64,000 bases of DNA from Paenibacillus sp. FSL R10-2734 (GTDB taxonomy: Bacteria > Bacillota > Bacilli > Paenibacillales > Paenibacillaceae): contig NZ_CP150170.1 in the NCBI RefSeq assembly GCF_037963865.1, positions 5,456,001 to 5,520,000 of the forward strand, read 5' to 3'. Position numbers and translations under genes: made by a program. Below, in pieces: positions 7,838 through 15,839 of this stretch. Within the stretch, counting starts at the first letter, position 1; each line of letters starts with the position of its first letter. Below the pieces are notes generated by a model that made no database searches, was not told the DNA's origin, and saw nothing but the letters and a program-made list of their open reading frames with translations.

Positions 7838-7868
7838 TTGCAATTGACGCAACGTTAAGTGCTAAAAT
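7838..7868 (+). promoter_or_regulatory. Candidate MerR-type promoter with 19-bp spacer
   Basis: TTGCAA (7838-7843) and TAAAAT (7863-7868) are separated by 19 bp, longer than the usual 17, as in promoters activated by MerR proteins. The spacer holds a TTGAC/GTTAA imperfect dyad. The promoter sits 45 bp upstream of the MerR-type gene, consistent with autoregulation. Confidence 0.4.
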
Positions 7869-7913
7869 ACTTCTCATAGGGCGCCTTATCAATCTATAGA
7901 ACGGGAGTTGTCT

Positions 7914-8843
7914 ATGAGTGGATTTGTGACCATTGATAAGCTTTCTACGCAAATAGGGCTGACGAGTCGGACGTTGCGTCACTGGGAAGCACAAGGATTG
8001 TTTGAAAGTCACCGAGAGGCTAGCTCGGGTTGGCGAATTTATGATGAGCACGCAATCCTCGCCATTCGAATCACCGCATTATTAAGAAAGCTGGATATTA
8101 GTATTAAGGATATCGGAACCGTCCTGCAGAACATGTCCGTTCACTCCTTGTATGAAACACTCCTTCAGCAGTCCGCTTCAATTCATAATGAGAAATCTGA
8201 ACTTACACTAAAGGAACGCGAGATCCACTTTTTTTTACAATTAATATCTGCACGTATGGAGGAACCCATAACTAACCATTTGTTATTAGCGTTGAACGCA
8301 GAGTCATGCAATACATTGGATGATATGAATGAGAATGAGGAGGTTGTATCTATGACAACGATTAAACACTCTCCACCTATCCATGTAAGATTCATTACAC
8401 TTCCACCTATGAGATTTGCCTATAATGTTGCGGTCAGTACCTCACCAGAGGATGAAGCTATGGTACCCATCGTGGAATGGTTGGAAACTAATCATCTCTT
8501 GGGGACAGCACGTCTATTTGGTGGGAATACGAATCCGCACCCTAGCGGAGAGAATAAGCCTTATGGCTACGGATTCTGTGCCTCCATTCCTGAAAATGTT
8601 GAAATACCAGCCCACCTTAAAGAGATACGTTTCGACGGCGGTCTCTATGCCATGACCGAAAGCAGTGATGATATCTTTGGCTCATGGCAAGCACTAATGA
8701 GTTTTTTGGATAATAACATGGATTATCAAGCTGACCACAATTCAAGATTATGTCTCGAGGAGCATATCCGAAACGATAATCCCAAAGGCAACGGAAATCA
8801 GTATGTATTAAATCTGCTCGAACCTGTAAAAAAGCGGTCATAG
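7914..8843 (+). CDS. MerR-family regulator with GyrI-like effector-binding domain
   Basis: Transcription factor of about 309 residues. The N-terminal 70 residues are a MerR winged helix (TIDKLSTQIGLTSRTLRHWEAQGLF, then GWRIYDEHAILAIRITALLR). A helical linker follows, and then from about residue 150 a GyrI/AraC-effector-like domain (IHVRFITLPPMRFAY, RLFGGNTNPHPSGENKPYGY, EIRFDGGLYAMT) of the BmrR/multidrug-sensing type. ATG 7914 is preceded by GGGAG at six bases; the TTG at 7908 touches that site. It is a single-gene unit between the chemotaxis gene and the surface protein. The ligand is unknown; a small hydrophobic compound would be typical. Confidence 0.88.
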   Translation: MSGFVTIDKLSTQIGLTSRTLRHWEAQGLFESHREASSGWRIYDEHAILAIRITALLRKLDISIKDIGTVLQNMSVHSLYETLLQQSASIHNEKSELTLKEREIHFFLQLISARMEEPITNHLLLALNAESCNTLDDMNENEEVVSMTTIKHSPPIHVRFITLPPMRFAYNVAVSTSPEDEAMVPIVEWLETNHLLGTARLFGGNTNPHPSGENKPYGYGFCASIPENVEIPAHLKEIRFDGGLYAMTESSDDIFGSWQALMSFLDNNMDYQADHNSRLCLEEHIRNDNPKGNGNQYVLNLLEPVKKRS

Positions 8844-8846
8844 AAC

Positions 8847-8890
8847 AAAACGCTCTCCTTTGCCCATAATGGCATTGGAGAGCGTTTGTA
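8847..8890. terminator. Bidirectional terminator
   Basis: AAAACGCTCTCC (8847-8858) pairs with GGAGAGCGTTTGT (8877-8889), with an inner TGCC/GGCA stem. It lies between convergent genes (MerR-type on plus, SLH protein on minus) and can serve both. Confidence 0.8.
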
Positions 8891-8916
8891 TTATCATCAA
8901 GAAATCTGATGATAGC

Positions 8917-11900
8917 TTATGATTGACTGAGCTTTAACAGTTTCGCTAGCATTTGAGCTATTTCTTCACGAGTCGCTTTTTCTTTTGGAGCAAAATTAAG
9001 CGCCGAACTACCTGCAGCGGGCTTTCCTGAAATAATTCCTGCCTGCTGAGCAGCTGTGGCTGCTTCCAGAGCATAAGAGCTTATCAACTTCTGATCCGCA
9101 AAAGCTGAACCGTCGCCACTTACAGGCAATGTCCAGTTCATAGCTTTTGCTAATCGTACGATCATAACAGAAAGCTGCTCGCGAGTTACATTTGCCCGAG
9201 GATCAAATTGTCCTTCACTCACACCGGTAACAATTCCCTCGCGATTAGCCCAAGCTACCGCTGCCGCATAATAATCGTCAGCTTTAACATCTGTAAAGTT
9301 TCCTGCTCCTTCTGCGCTAAGATCAGCACCAGCCAAGCGAGCTAAGAGCAAGGTAACATCTGCTCTGGTTAGTTGACTCTTAGATCCGAATTTACCTTCA
9401 CCGATGCCAGTGATTACATCACGAGCGGCCAAATAAGTAATAGAATCCTTAGCAAAGCTGCTTCCAATATCAGAGAAGCTCACTTTGTTGTACCCTACTG
9501 CATACGTGGAGAATTGGGAAGTTCGGAAAATCAATTGTCCCGTTGCTGCGTTATAACTGCTGCCTGCCAGTACAACCGCTTGACCCGCATTCGTCAAATC
9601 ATAAGCTACGACTGCGTTAGCATCCTCATTTGCTGCTAGTGTATAAGGCACTGTTATTGTCGCAAAACCAGCACCTAGATTAGAAATAGGCTGGCTTCCT
9701 GCGACAATCCCTAGACTTAAGACTGGTCGGCTGCCAATCACAGCCTGAGCTTTGCCTTTCCCATCAGTGTCTGCACTACTAATGGACAGTTTAATGTCCT
9801 CACCCTTTGCTGCTGTGTTCACAGCTGAGAGTGCATTACGATCCAACGTTATCGTACCGATTCCTGCTTCGAACACTACCGACTTTGCAGCACTACCTGC
9901 AAGTGCCGTAAAAGTATTCGATGGGATGTTCAATGTAACTCCACCCGCAGCCGTATCTACCTTAGCGCGGAATACCAACTGACCGTTGGCATTATTCGCC
10001 AGAGACTTAAGTGCCTCAGTAACCATATCCGAAGTTATGGAAGCCACTAACTTGCCTTCTGCATCCTTAGAAGCCTTAATCTCTACAATAATCTTATTAC
10101 CTTCTGTGGTTACAGCTGGTGTTGTTACCTCTTTAACTGGATCTTTAGGCGTTACCGTAGTACCTGGCCCCGGATTTGTAGTGACCGGATCAGCCGCAGC
10201 TACCGTTACCGTCGATTCAGCTACACCATAGCCATCTGCGCTGAATGCAGAGATAACCGCCGTTCCTTTTGTCAAAGGGTTTACCTTACCGTTGCTATCA
10301 ACGGAAGCAACACTCGGATTCGAAGAACTCCAAGTCACCGCATTCGATCCACCTTCAGCAGGAGCAACGCTAGCCTCAAGCATTGCCGAAGCTTCACCAA
10401 CCTTCAATGACAGAGAAGTCTGGTTCAGTGTAATCTTCGTTACATTCAACTGATAGATAGCCACAGTACCACCAACTTCATTCGCAACGAGAACTAAAGG
10501 AAGTCCTGTCGGGCTTGACGTCGCCGGGATAAATTCGATTCCTTCTGGAGCAGTGTCCGTCTCCAGGGTGTTCGCAGATGTAAAATCACGTGTATTGATA
10601 TAGTTCACAAAACTCGGCTCCAGTGGATTCGTCACTTCATAAGTCATTAGACCGCCGATTCGCTCAAGACCAATGAAGGCCAGCGCCTTTTGTCCAACCT
10701 TACCTACCTTGACATACTCAGGTTCAGGTCCCTTTTTCGTACTGCGGTTATCCATAGTCGTGTTACTATTGCTTGCATTGAAATATTCTGGCAAACGTTC
10801 ACCGGTAATCTTTTCAAAGTCGCTTCCACTATCGTAAACCTGGTTCATAGAATCTGCTTCCCAAATGGAAAACGAACGGCCACCGTATAAGTAAATCCCA
10901 TCATTGCCCATGTCAGACATTACTTCTACGCTATCGTATTTATCTTTATTTTCATTCAGAAATTTTGCCGCATCTGATTCCGGGTTTAGCGAGCCCTTCA
11001 TTTTTTTGACCGTGCTCACGTTCACTTTACTATCCCATTCCGTTGCGTCACCTTCGTTGGCCGTGAACAGATAAGTCTTGCCTCCGACCGTGTACTGATC
11101 TATACCATCAGGCATAAACGTACCGAAGAATGGAACATTTTCTAAATTCACTTTATTATCTTTTACCAGGTCCAGAGCATTTTTTGGAAGACTCACACTC
11201 AAATCCTTGAAGCCTAATCCTTTGACCCAAAGAACCTTCTTGGAGGCAATATCGATGGCGGCAATCGCATTATTTTCTTGTAGTGCTACATAGGCAATGG
11301 TCTGGTCATCAGAGAGCACCACAAATTCCGGCTCCAGATCACGTACCACATCCTTCTTTTCTCCTTTGCCCGTAATCTGTTTGTTTATCGGATCAGCTGC
11401 TCCACGAATATGGACAAGATCGTCAATTACATCGGGATTATCGAACTTAACCTGAATCGAAGTGTTCTTAAGCGTATCAATGATCGTTACACTACCTTCA
11501 GGATCGCCTGCTGTAGTGCGTGGTTCCGCTTCGTCGGCTGTCAAAATGTAACGGCCATCATCGGTATACTTCACCATGTCCGGTTGAACTCCCGATTCAT
11601 ATGAAGCTAACAATTTTCCATCATAGTCAAGTACAAGAACTTTACCATTCTTCATGGCGTCTTCTTCTTGAATGGCTACGGCGATCCGCTTAGTAGTTGT
11701 ATTGATATCTACACTCGTTAGGTCACCGTATGTAAATCCATCCACTTCAGATAGCTGCTCTACGTTAATACTATATTCTTTTTGCGGATTAGAAGGGTTC
11801 TTGAGATTCACAATATCGACTGTGGCAGGATGAGATGAACCATTAACGAGATAGAACTTGCCATTATCGCGGTTAAATATCACGATCTCCGCCACGCCGC

Positions 11901-13014
11901 CATCTTTGTTGGTCACTCCTACAGAATAACCACCGATCTTAGTTACGCTAAGCAGATCCGGAGTTACCGGACCTCCAGCTTCCGCCACATTTAGAGAGAG
12001 TACAGCTTCAGTCTTCATGCGAGGCGTCGAGCTATCATACACGGCGATACTGACGGTAGCCGCTCCTACTTTCGAAGGCGTTCCGCTAATATTCCCGGAT
12101 GTAGCATCTATCGATAATCCGTCCGGTAGACCAGCAGCTTCATAAGAATAAGGCTGTACACCCCCATAAACAGATAATGTCACCGAATAAGGAGATCCAG
12201 CTTTTGCCTCTGAAAGACTCTTGGTCGAGATGCCTAGTTCAGACACTTTCACACTCCATTGTCCATCTGCACTGTTATGTGGCTTAGCCAATGCCAGAGT
12301 TGAAGCATCAAGGGAATCAAAGCTAATTTGTTTGAAATCTACTTTGTTGTTGTCTGTATCCACAAAATCAACACGACGAACGGACTTTTTCTTGGAGGTA
12401 CCTCCGGTATCGCCAGTCGGGTAATCCACTTCATATCCATCAATCGTTGCATTTTTATTGTTAGACGCTGTACCAATCATGTCCACGTAGCTGCTTGGTT
12501 TCGTTTGAAATGGATTCACAACCTGCAACAATTCTGTACTACTTAGCAGTACAACCTTCATGCCACTATTATTAAAATACATCCCCGGCCAAGACTGATC
12601 ACCTTTAGTACTGATATCGTTTTTGTGATCCTGGTTATTGGCATCATCGGTAATGAGATAAGAGGAATGAGCCTTAATCGTTCCGTTCAAATCCAGCTTA
12701 CTCCATTGTCCAGCGAGCTTAGGATCCGAATATTGTACAGACCACCCCGCCAGACTCACATCTGAATCCGTCGGATTATATAGCTCAACGTAACCTTTCG
12801 AGAAATATCCACCTGATGCATCGGCAGTATTTCCCCCACCGTACACTTGATTAACAACAATATGGGGAATGCTAACATCGTATTTACCGTCCGCAGTATA
12901 AGGTGTACCTGATTGAACGGATGCTGCCACTGCTGGACCTGCCATCCAAGCGGAGCCTAACAATATCTCAGCTGTAAGCATAAGGGATACAATTGCTTTA
13001 CCTGTGGGTTTCAA
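8917..13014 (-). CDS. SLH-anchored surface protein with lamin-tail and choice-of-anchor I domains
   Basis: Secreted cell-surface protein of about 1365 residues. Order: signal peptide ending near AGPAVAAS; a lamin-tail-like domain (IVVNQVYGGGN, GYVELYNPTDSDVSLAGWSVQYSD); an Ig-like/cadherin-type domain (GGVQPYSYEAAGLPDGLSI); a large beta-propeller-like choice-of-anchor I region; a BIG2 Ig-like domain (LNQTSLSLKVGEASAML); a linker domain; and three SLH repeats over the last 189 residues. SLH repeats bind pyruvylated secondary wall polymer, so the protein faces outward. The GTG at 13026 abuts AGGAG, so TTG 13014 is the better start. Catalytic activity cannot be assigned. Confidence 0.9.
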   Translation of the reverse strand: MKPTGKAIVSLMLTAEILLGSAWMAGPAVAASVQSGTPYTADGKYDVSIPHIVVNQVYGGGNTADASGGYFSKGYVELYNPTDSDVSLAGWSVQYSDPKLAGQWSKLDLNGTIKAHSSYLITDDANNQDHKNDISTKGDQSWPGMYFNNSGMKVVLLSSTELLQVVNPFQTKPSSYVDMIGTASNNKNATIDGYEVDYPTGDTGGTSKKKSVRRVDFVDTDNNKVDFKQISFDSLDASTLALAKPHNSADGQWSVKVSELGISTKSLSEAKAGSPYSVTLSVYGGVQPYSYEAAGLPDGLSIDATSGNISGTPSKVGAATVSIAVYDSSTPRMKTEAVLSLNVAEAGGPVTPDLLSVTKIGGYSVGVTNKDGGVAEIVIFNRDNGKFYLVNGSSHPATVDIVNLKNPSNPQKEYSINVEQLSEVDGFTYGDLTSVDINTTTKRIAVAIQEEDAMKNGKVLVLDYDGKLLASYESGVQPDMVKYTDDGRYILTADEAEPRTTAGDPEGSVTIIDTLKNTSIQVKFDNPDVIDDLVHIRGAADPINKQITGKGEKKDVVRDLEPEFVVLSDDQTIAYVALQENNAIAAIDIASKKVLWVKGLGFKDLSVSLPKNALDLVKDNKVNLENVPFFGTFMPDGIDQYTVGGKTYLFTANEGDATEWDSKVNVSTVKKMKGSLNPESDAAKFLNENKDKYDSVEVMSDMGNDGIYLYGGRSFSIWEADSMNQVYDSGSDFEKITGERLPEYFNASNSNTTMDNRSTKKGPEPEYVKVGKVGQKALAFIGLERIGGLMTYEVTNPLEPSFVNYINTRDFTSANTLETDTAPEGIEFIPATSSPTGLPLVLVANEVGGTVAIYQLNVTKITLNQTSLSLKVGEASAMLEASVAPAEGGSNAVTWSSSNPSVASVDSNGKVNPLTKGTAVISAFSADGYGVAESTVTVAAADPVTTNPGPGTTVTPKDPVKEVTTPAVTTEGNKIIVEIKASKDAEGKLVASITSDMVTEALKSLANNANGQLVFRAKVDTAAGGVTLNIPSNTFTALAGSAAKSVVFEAGIGTITLDRNALSAVNTAAKGEDIKLSISSADTDGKGKAQAVIGSRPVLSLGIVAGSQPISNLGAGFATITVPYTLAANEDANAVVAYDLTNAGQAVVLAGSSYNAATGQLIFRTSQFSTYAVGYNKVSFSDIGSSFAKDSITYLAARDVITGIGEGKFGSKSQLTRADVTLLLARLAGADLSAEGAGNFTDVKADDYYAAAVAWANREGIVTGVSEGQFDPRANVTREQLSVMIVRLAKAMNWTLPVSGDGSAFADQKLISSYALEAATAAQQAGIISGKPAAGSSALNFAPKEKATREEIAQMLAKLLKLSQS

Positions 13015-13106
13015 GTAGATTTTCACTCCTATTAATAGTTTCTATCAATATAGAGTAATAGTATTATCAAACCTGTAGATTTACGTAATGGTGATGTAAA
13101 CATTCT

Positions 13107-13574
13107 CTATGCAGTAACAGCTGGCGTAATCTTTACAAATATAAATCGTGTGAGCGGCCCAACTAGAATAATTTGCAACGGAAGTGCAACAATGAAATTC
13201 TTACCTACGGCAGACAGATAAGCCATCGGTAATTCTGAGGAGAATCCGACATGTAGAACTGCGCCATAGAAGGACATAAACAGTACCATTCCAGTTACCA
13301 TAAAAAAGGATATGAACATGATTCTTTTAATCATCGGATCATTCTCTTTAACTAGCTTATGCGCGATTCCCTTCGCAACCTTACCAACAACAAATATATC
13401 TAGAATGAATGCGACTATAAATGCCGGTAAGTAACCGATGATCACATCAGTAATTACAGATCCTGACCACCCCTCCATCAGCACTACATTGTAAATACTC
13501 ATTCCAAGTACCATCAATGCACACATGATGAACGTAAATAATAATGCTTCTTTTTTGTTTCTTCCCATCATCAA
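13107..13574 (-). CDS. DUF2798 family membrane protein
   Basis: Integral membrane protein of 155 residues with four predicted membrane segments, arranged as two similar halves. Each half has a MxxGMxxxN/FMSFYGAVL-type first helix and a G-rich second helix ending in a charged loop (GMSIYNVVLMEG in the first half, GMVLFMSFYGAVLHVG in the second). This internal repeat is typical of DUF2798 proteins, whose function is unknown. It is divergent from a MarR-type gene across an operator-like inverted repeat and is therefore probably its target. AAGGAG-like sequence precedes the first ATG. Confidence 0.82.
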   Translation of the reverse strand: MMMGRNKKEALLFTFIMCALMVLGMSIYNVVLMEGWSGSVITDVIIGYLPAFIVAFILDIFVVGKVAKGIAHKLVKENDPMIKRIMFISFFMVTGMVLFMSFYGAVLHVGFSSELPMAYLSAVGKNFIVALPLQIILVGPLTRFIFVKITPAVTA

Positions 13575-13590
13575 GCTCCTTTTATCTGTA

Positions 13591-13651
13591 TATTGTCAAC
13601 TTGGATTACAATAACACAGCGTTTTAAATTAAGTCAACCAAGTTGACAATA
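13591..13651. promoter_or_regulatory. Inverted-repeat operator between the DUF2798 and MarR genes
   Basis: TATTGTCAACTTGG (13591-13604) is repeated as its exact complement CCAAGTTGACAATA (13638-13651). The right arm also sits in a smaller dyad GTCAA-N5-TTGAC (13633-13647), the size usually bound by MarR dimers. Its position between the divergent genes fits autoregulation plus control of the membrane protein. Confidence 0.65.
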
Positions 13652-13703
13652 AACACAAATGACTTATACTTGGATTAATGAGCGATGATTTAGGAGTGTT
13701 CAC

Positions 13704-14120
13704 ATGGACAACCATCTGCAAGAAATGAATCTAATTGATTTACTTAGTGAGAAGCATCTAGTCTTACGTAAAATAGTGACCGACCAAGATCCTGATCAAA
13801 TCAACAAAACTGAATCTCATATCCTAGCCGTTCTTGAAGCACATCAAATGCTCTCGATCTCGGAAATCAGTAGAATTATTAATATTTCTAGGCAGGGTAC
13901 ACATAAAAGCATTCAAGGACTGTTATCCCGTGACTATGTAGAGGCGGTTGAAGTTGAAGGAAATCAGCGTGACAAAAATATCATCCTTACCCAGAAGGGG
14001 ATCGAATGCAATCAAAGAATGATGATCACCAAAATCGAATTAGAGCAGAGAATTGCTGACAAGCTTGGGGCAGCTAACGTAGAGCTTCTCAAAGCTTTGT
14101 TAAAAGAAGAATGGCTGTAG
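13704..14120 (+). CDS. MarR-family transcriptional regulator
   Basis: Winged-helix regulator of 138 residues. The DNA-binding part reads ESHILAVLEAHQMLSISEISRIINISRQGTHKSIQGLLSRDYVE, followed by the wing (VEGNQRDKNIILTQKGIECNQ). TAGGAG precedes the ATG. It is divergent from the DUF2798 membrane gene and an exact 14-bp inverted repeat lies between them, so it very likely regulates that gene and itself. It is followed by a strong terminator. The inducer is not evident. Confidence 0.88.
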   Translation: MDNHLQEMNLIDLLSEKHLVLRKIVTDQDPDQINKTESHILAVLEAHQMLSISEISRIINISRQGTHKSIQGLLSRDYVEAVEVEGNQRDKNIILTQKGIECNQRMMITKIELEQRIADKLGAANVELLKALLKEEWL

Positions 14121-14128
14121 CCCACAGC

Positions 14129-14167
14129 AAAAAAAGACGCAGAGTTCTCCACCCTGCGTCTTTAAAA
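14129..14167. terminator. Terminator after the MarR gene
   Basis: AAAAAAAGACGCAG (14130-14143) pairs with CTGCGTCTTTAAAA (14154-14167); T tracts on both strands suggest bidirectional use, serving also the yeiH-type gene on the minus strand. Confidence 0.8.
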
Positions 14168-14340
14168 AGATTCAATTATTTTCCGGGAAATGGTCACTTA
14201 GATTTCTCTAATGCAATGCTAGCTTCGCTCTCCCCGCCAAGTCGAAACGTCATCATTTTCACAAATGTAATTATTCATCAATAATGAAATCTATCAGGCC
14301 ACAATTGATAAAGAGGAGGAATGCGAATACATGCTTATAA

Positions 14341-15384
14341 TCATGCCAATGCTAACAAGTGAACTAACATAAATCCAAGTAATGATAATAAGACCGAACC
14401 TATCAGCCCCGCTGCAAAAGACTTCATCCCGAGCCGTCTAAATGCCGCCAAATCTACGTTTAAGCCAAGACCAGCCATAGCCATAGCGATTAACATATAA
14501 GCCATCGTAACAATTCCATTTGCCACTGATGCGGATACGATCCCTAAGGAATTCACACCACTGACAAGTAGAAATCCTAATATAAACCAAGGGATCGGAA
14601 TGCTTTTCCACGATGTTTTGGACTGTCCGCCCTGCGCTTTTCTTTCTGCGCGATTCGTCCAAATCCCAATTAAGATAGCGACAGGAACGAGCAAGGCAAC
14701 CCGAGTCAATTTAACGATTACCGCCATATCCACCGCTGCATTCCCTCCTGCATCAGCAGCCGCGATGACGTGAGCAATTTCGTGTAAAGTCGCTCCCGAG
14801 AATACCCCGTAACCAAGATCCGATAAGCCCAGAAAAGGATACAGAAAAGTGTAAAGCAGCGTGAATATTGTACCTAAAATAGCTACTATTGCAGCACCAA
14901 TGGCCGTTTCGTCATCTTTGGCTTTGATTTGTGGAGCAATCGCCACCACTGCCGCCGCACCGCAAATCGCTGTTCCGCAGGCGGTTAAGATGCTGAGTCT
15001 CTTATCAACTTTGAACAGTCGAGCAAGTCCGTATACAACAGAGATCGTAAATACGATCACGATAACAGCCATTAGAAATACCCGCGGACCTGCAGCAACG
15101 ATATCCATTAGATTAAGCCGCATACCAAGTAGGATAATCCCCAGACGAAGCAGCTTTTTGCTGGAAAAATCAGTCCCTTGAGTGAGTGTGCACGGCACCC
15201 CGACGGTTGCCCGCCAAATAATTCCGATTAAGATGGCAATGACCAATTGGCCCATAATAGAGAGAAATGGAAAGCCTGCTAAATATTTTGCAACTAATGC
15301 AATGATTAAGGTTAATCCAATACCAAGTGCAAAACCAACTTGTTTCTTACTGTTCGATTGGTACAATCGCTGTGATTCCCCCAT
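14341..15384 (-). CDS. YeiH/UPF0324 family putative sulfate exporter
   Basis: Polytopic membrane protein of 347 residues with about ten hydrophobic segments. Family motifs are clear: LRLGIILLGMRLNLMDI, TACGTAICGAAAVVAIAPQIKAKDDETAIGAAIVAILGT (cysteine-containing re-entrant region) and GVFSGATLHEIAHVIAAA. The family is annotated as putative sulfate exporter, but the transported substrate is not well established. The LysR-type regulator often found beside it is absent. ATG 15384 follows AAGGGGTGT. Palindrome cluster B lies upstream. Confidence 0.88.
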   Translation of the reverse strand: MGESQRLYQSNSKKQVGFALGIGLTLIIALVAKYLAGFPFLSIMGQLVIAILIGIIWRATVGVPCTLTQGTDFSSKKLLRLGIILLGMRLNLMDIVAAGPRVFLMAVIVIVFTISVVYGLARLFKVDKRLSILTACGTAICGAAAVVAIAPQIKAKDDETAIGAAIVAILGTIFTLLYTFLYPFLGLSDLGYGVFSGATLHEIAHVIAAADAGGNAAVDMAVIVKLTRVALLVPVAILIGIWTNRAERKAQGGQSKTSWKSIPIPWFILGFLLVSGVNSLGIVSASVANGIVTMAYMLIAMAMAGLGLNVDLAAFRRLGMKSFAAGLIGSVLLSLLGFMLVHLLALA

Positions 15385-15561
15385 GTTGCATACACCCCTT
15401 GTTTAAATCTCTAGTTGATGGAAGTATGTACCCCCATGACTCAACAATAATACGCCATGGCTCGAAAGTTAAATACCAATATACTATCCGTAAGATTAGT
15501 AATCCTTATGCTTGAATTTGTACACACAAAAATTAATGAGCTCCAATCCATGTACGAATCA

Positions 15562-15746
15562 GAATTCCTGCAAAAGTGCAGCTATCAATGCATAATTCAT
15601 CTTTATATAGTCGAAAACTGCGAATATACAGGTATTCCCATGCATTCAGTTTAAAAAGTGTTTCTGAAGCAAGAATACCTGCAGATTCGCAGGAATGAGT
15701 CAGTTAGCGATATTTATCTCATACAAAAATGTATTTTTGCAGGTAT
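15562..15746. repeat. Palindrome cluster B (CCTGCA-N4-TGCAGG family, four units)
   Basis: Units are centred at 15574.5 (CTGCAAAAGTGCAG), 15624.5 (CTGCGAATATACAG), 15685.5 (CCTGCAGATTCGCAGG) and 15735.5 (TGTATTTTTGCAGG). Spacings are 50, 61 and 50 bp. Units carry flanking GAATA or GGTATTCC. The cluster occupies the 455-bp gap between the YeiH-type gene and the helicase terminator; no ORF is seen there. Confidence 0.6.
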
Positions 15747-15761
15747 ATCCTCACAATCACG

Positions 15762-15819
15762 AAAAAAAGCTCTTCAAGTGAAAAGGAACTGCCAGAGCAG
15801 CCACTTCACTGAAAGAGCG
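15762..15819 (-). terminator. Terminator after the DinG-type helicase
   Basis: On the minus strand, GCTCTTTCAGTGAAGTGG pairs with CACTTGAAGAGC and is followed by seven T residues, about 20 bp beyond the helicase stop. Confidence 0.75.
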
Positions 15820-15839
15820 ATTGTGTTTCTAAATTAACT

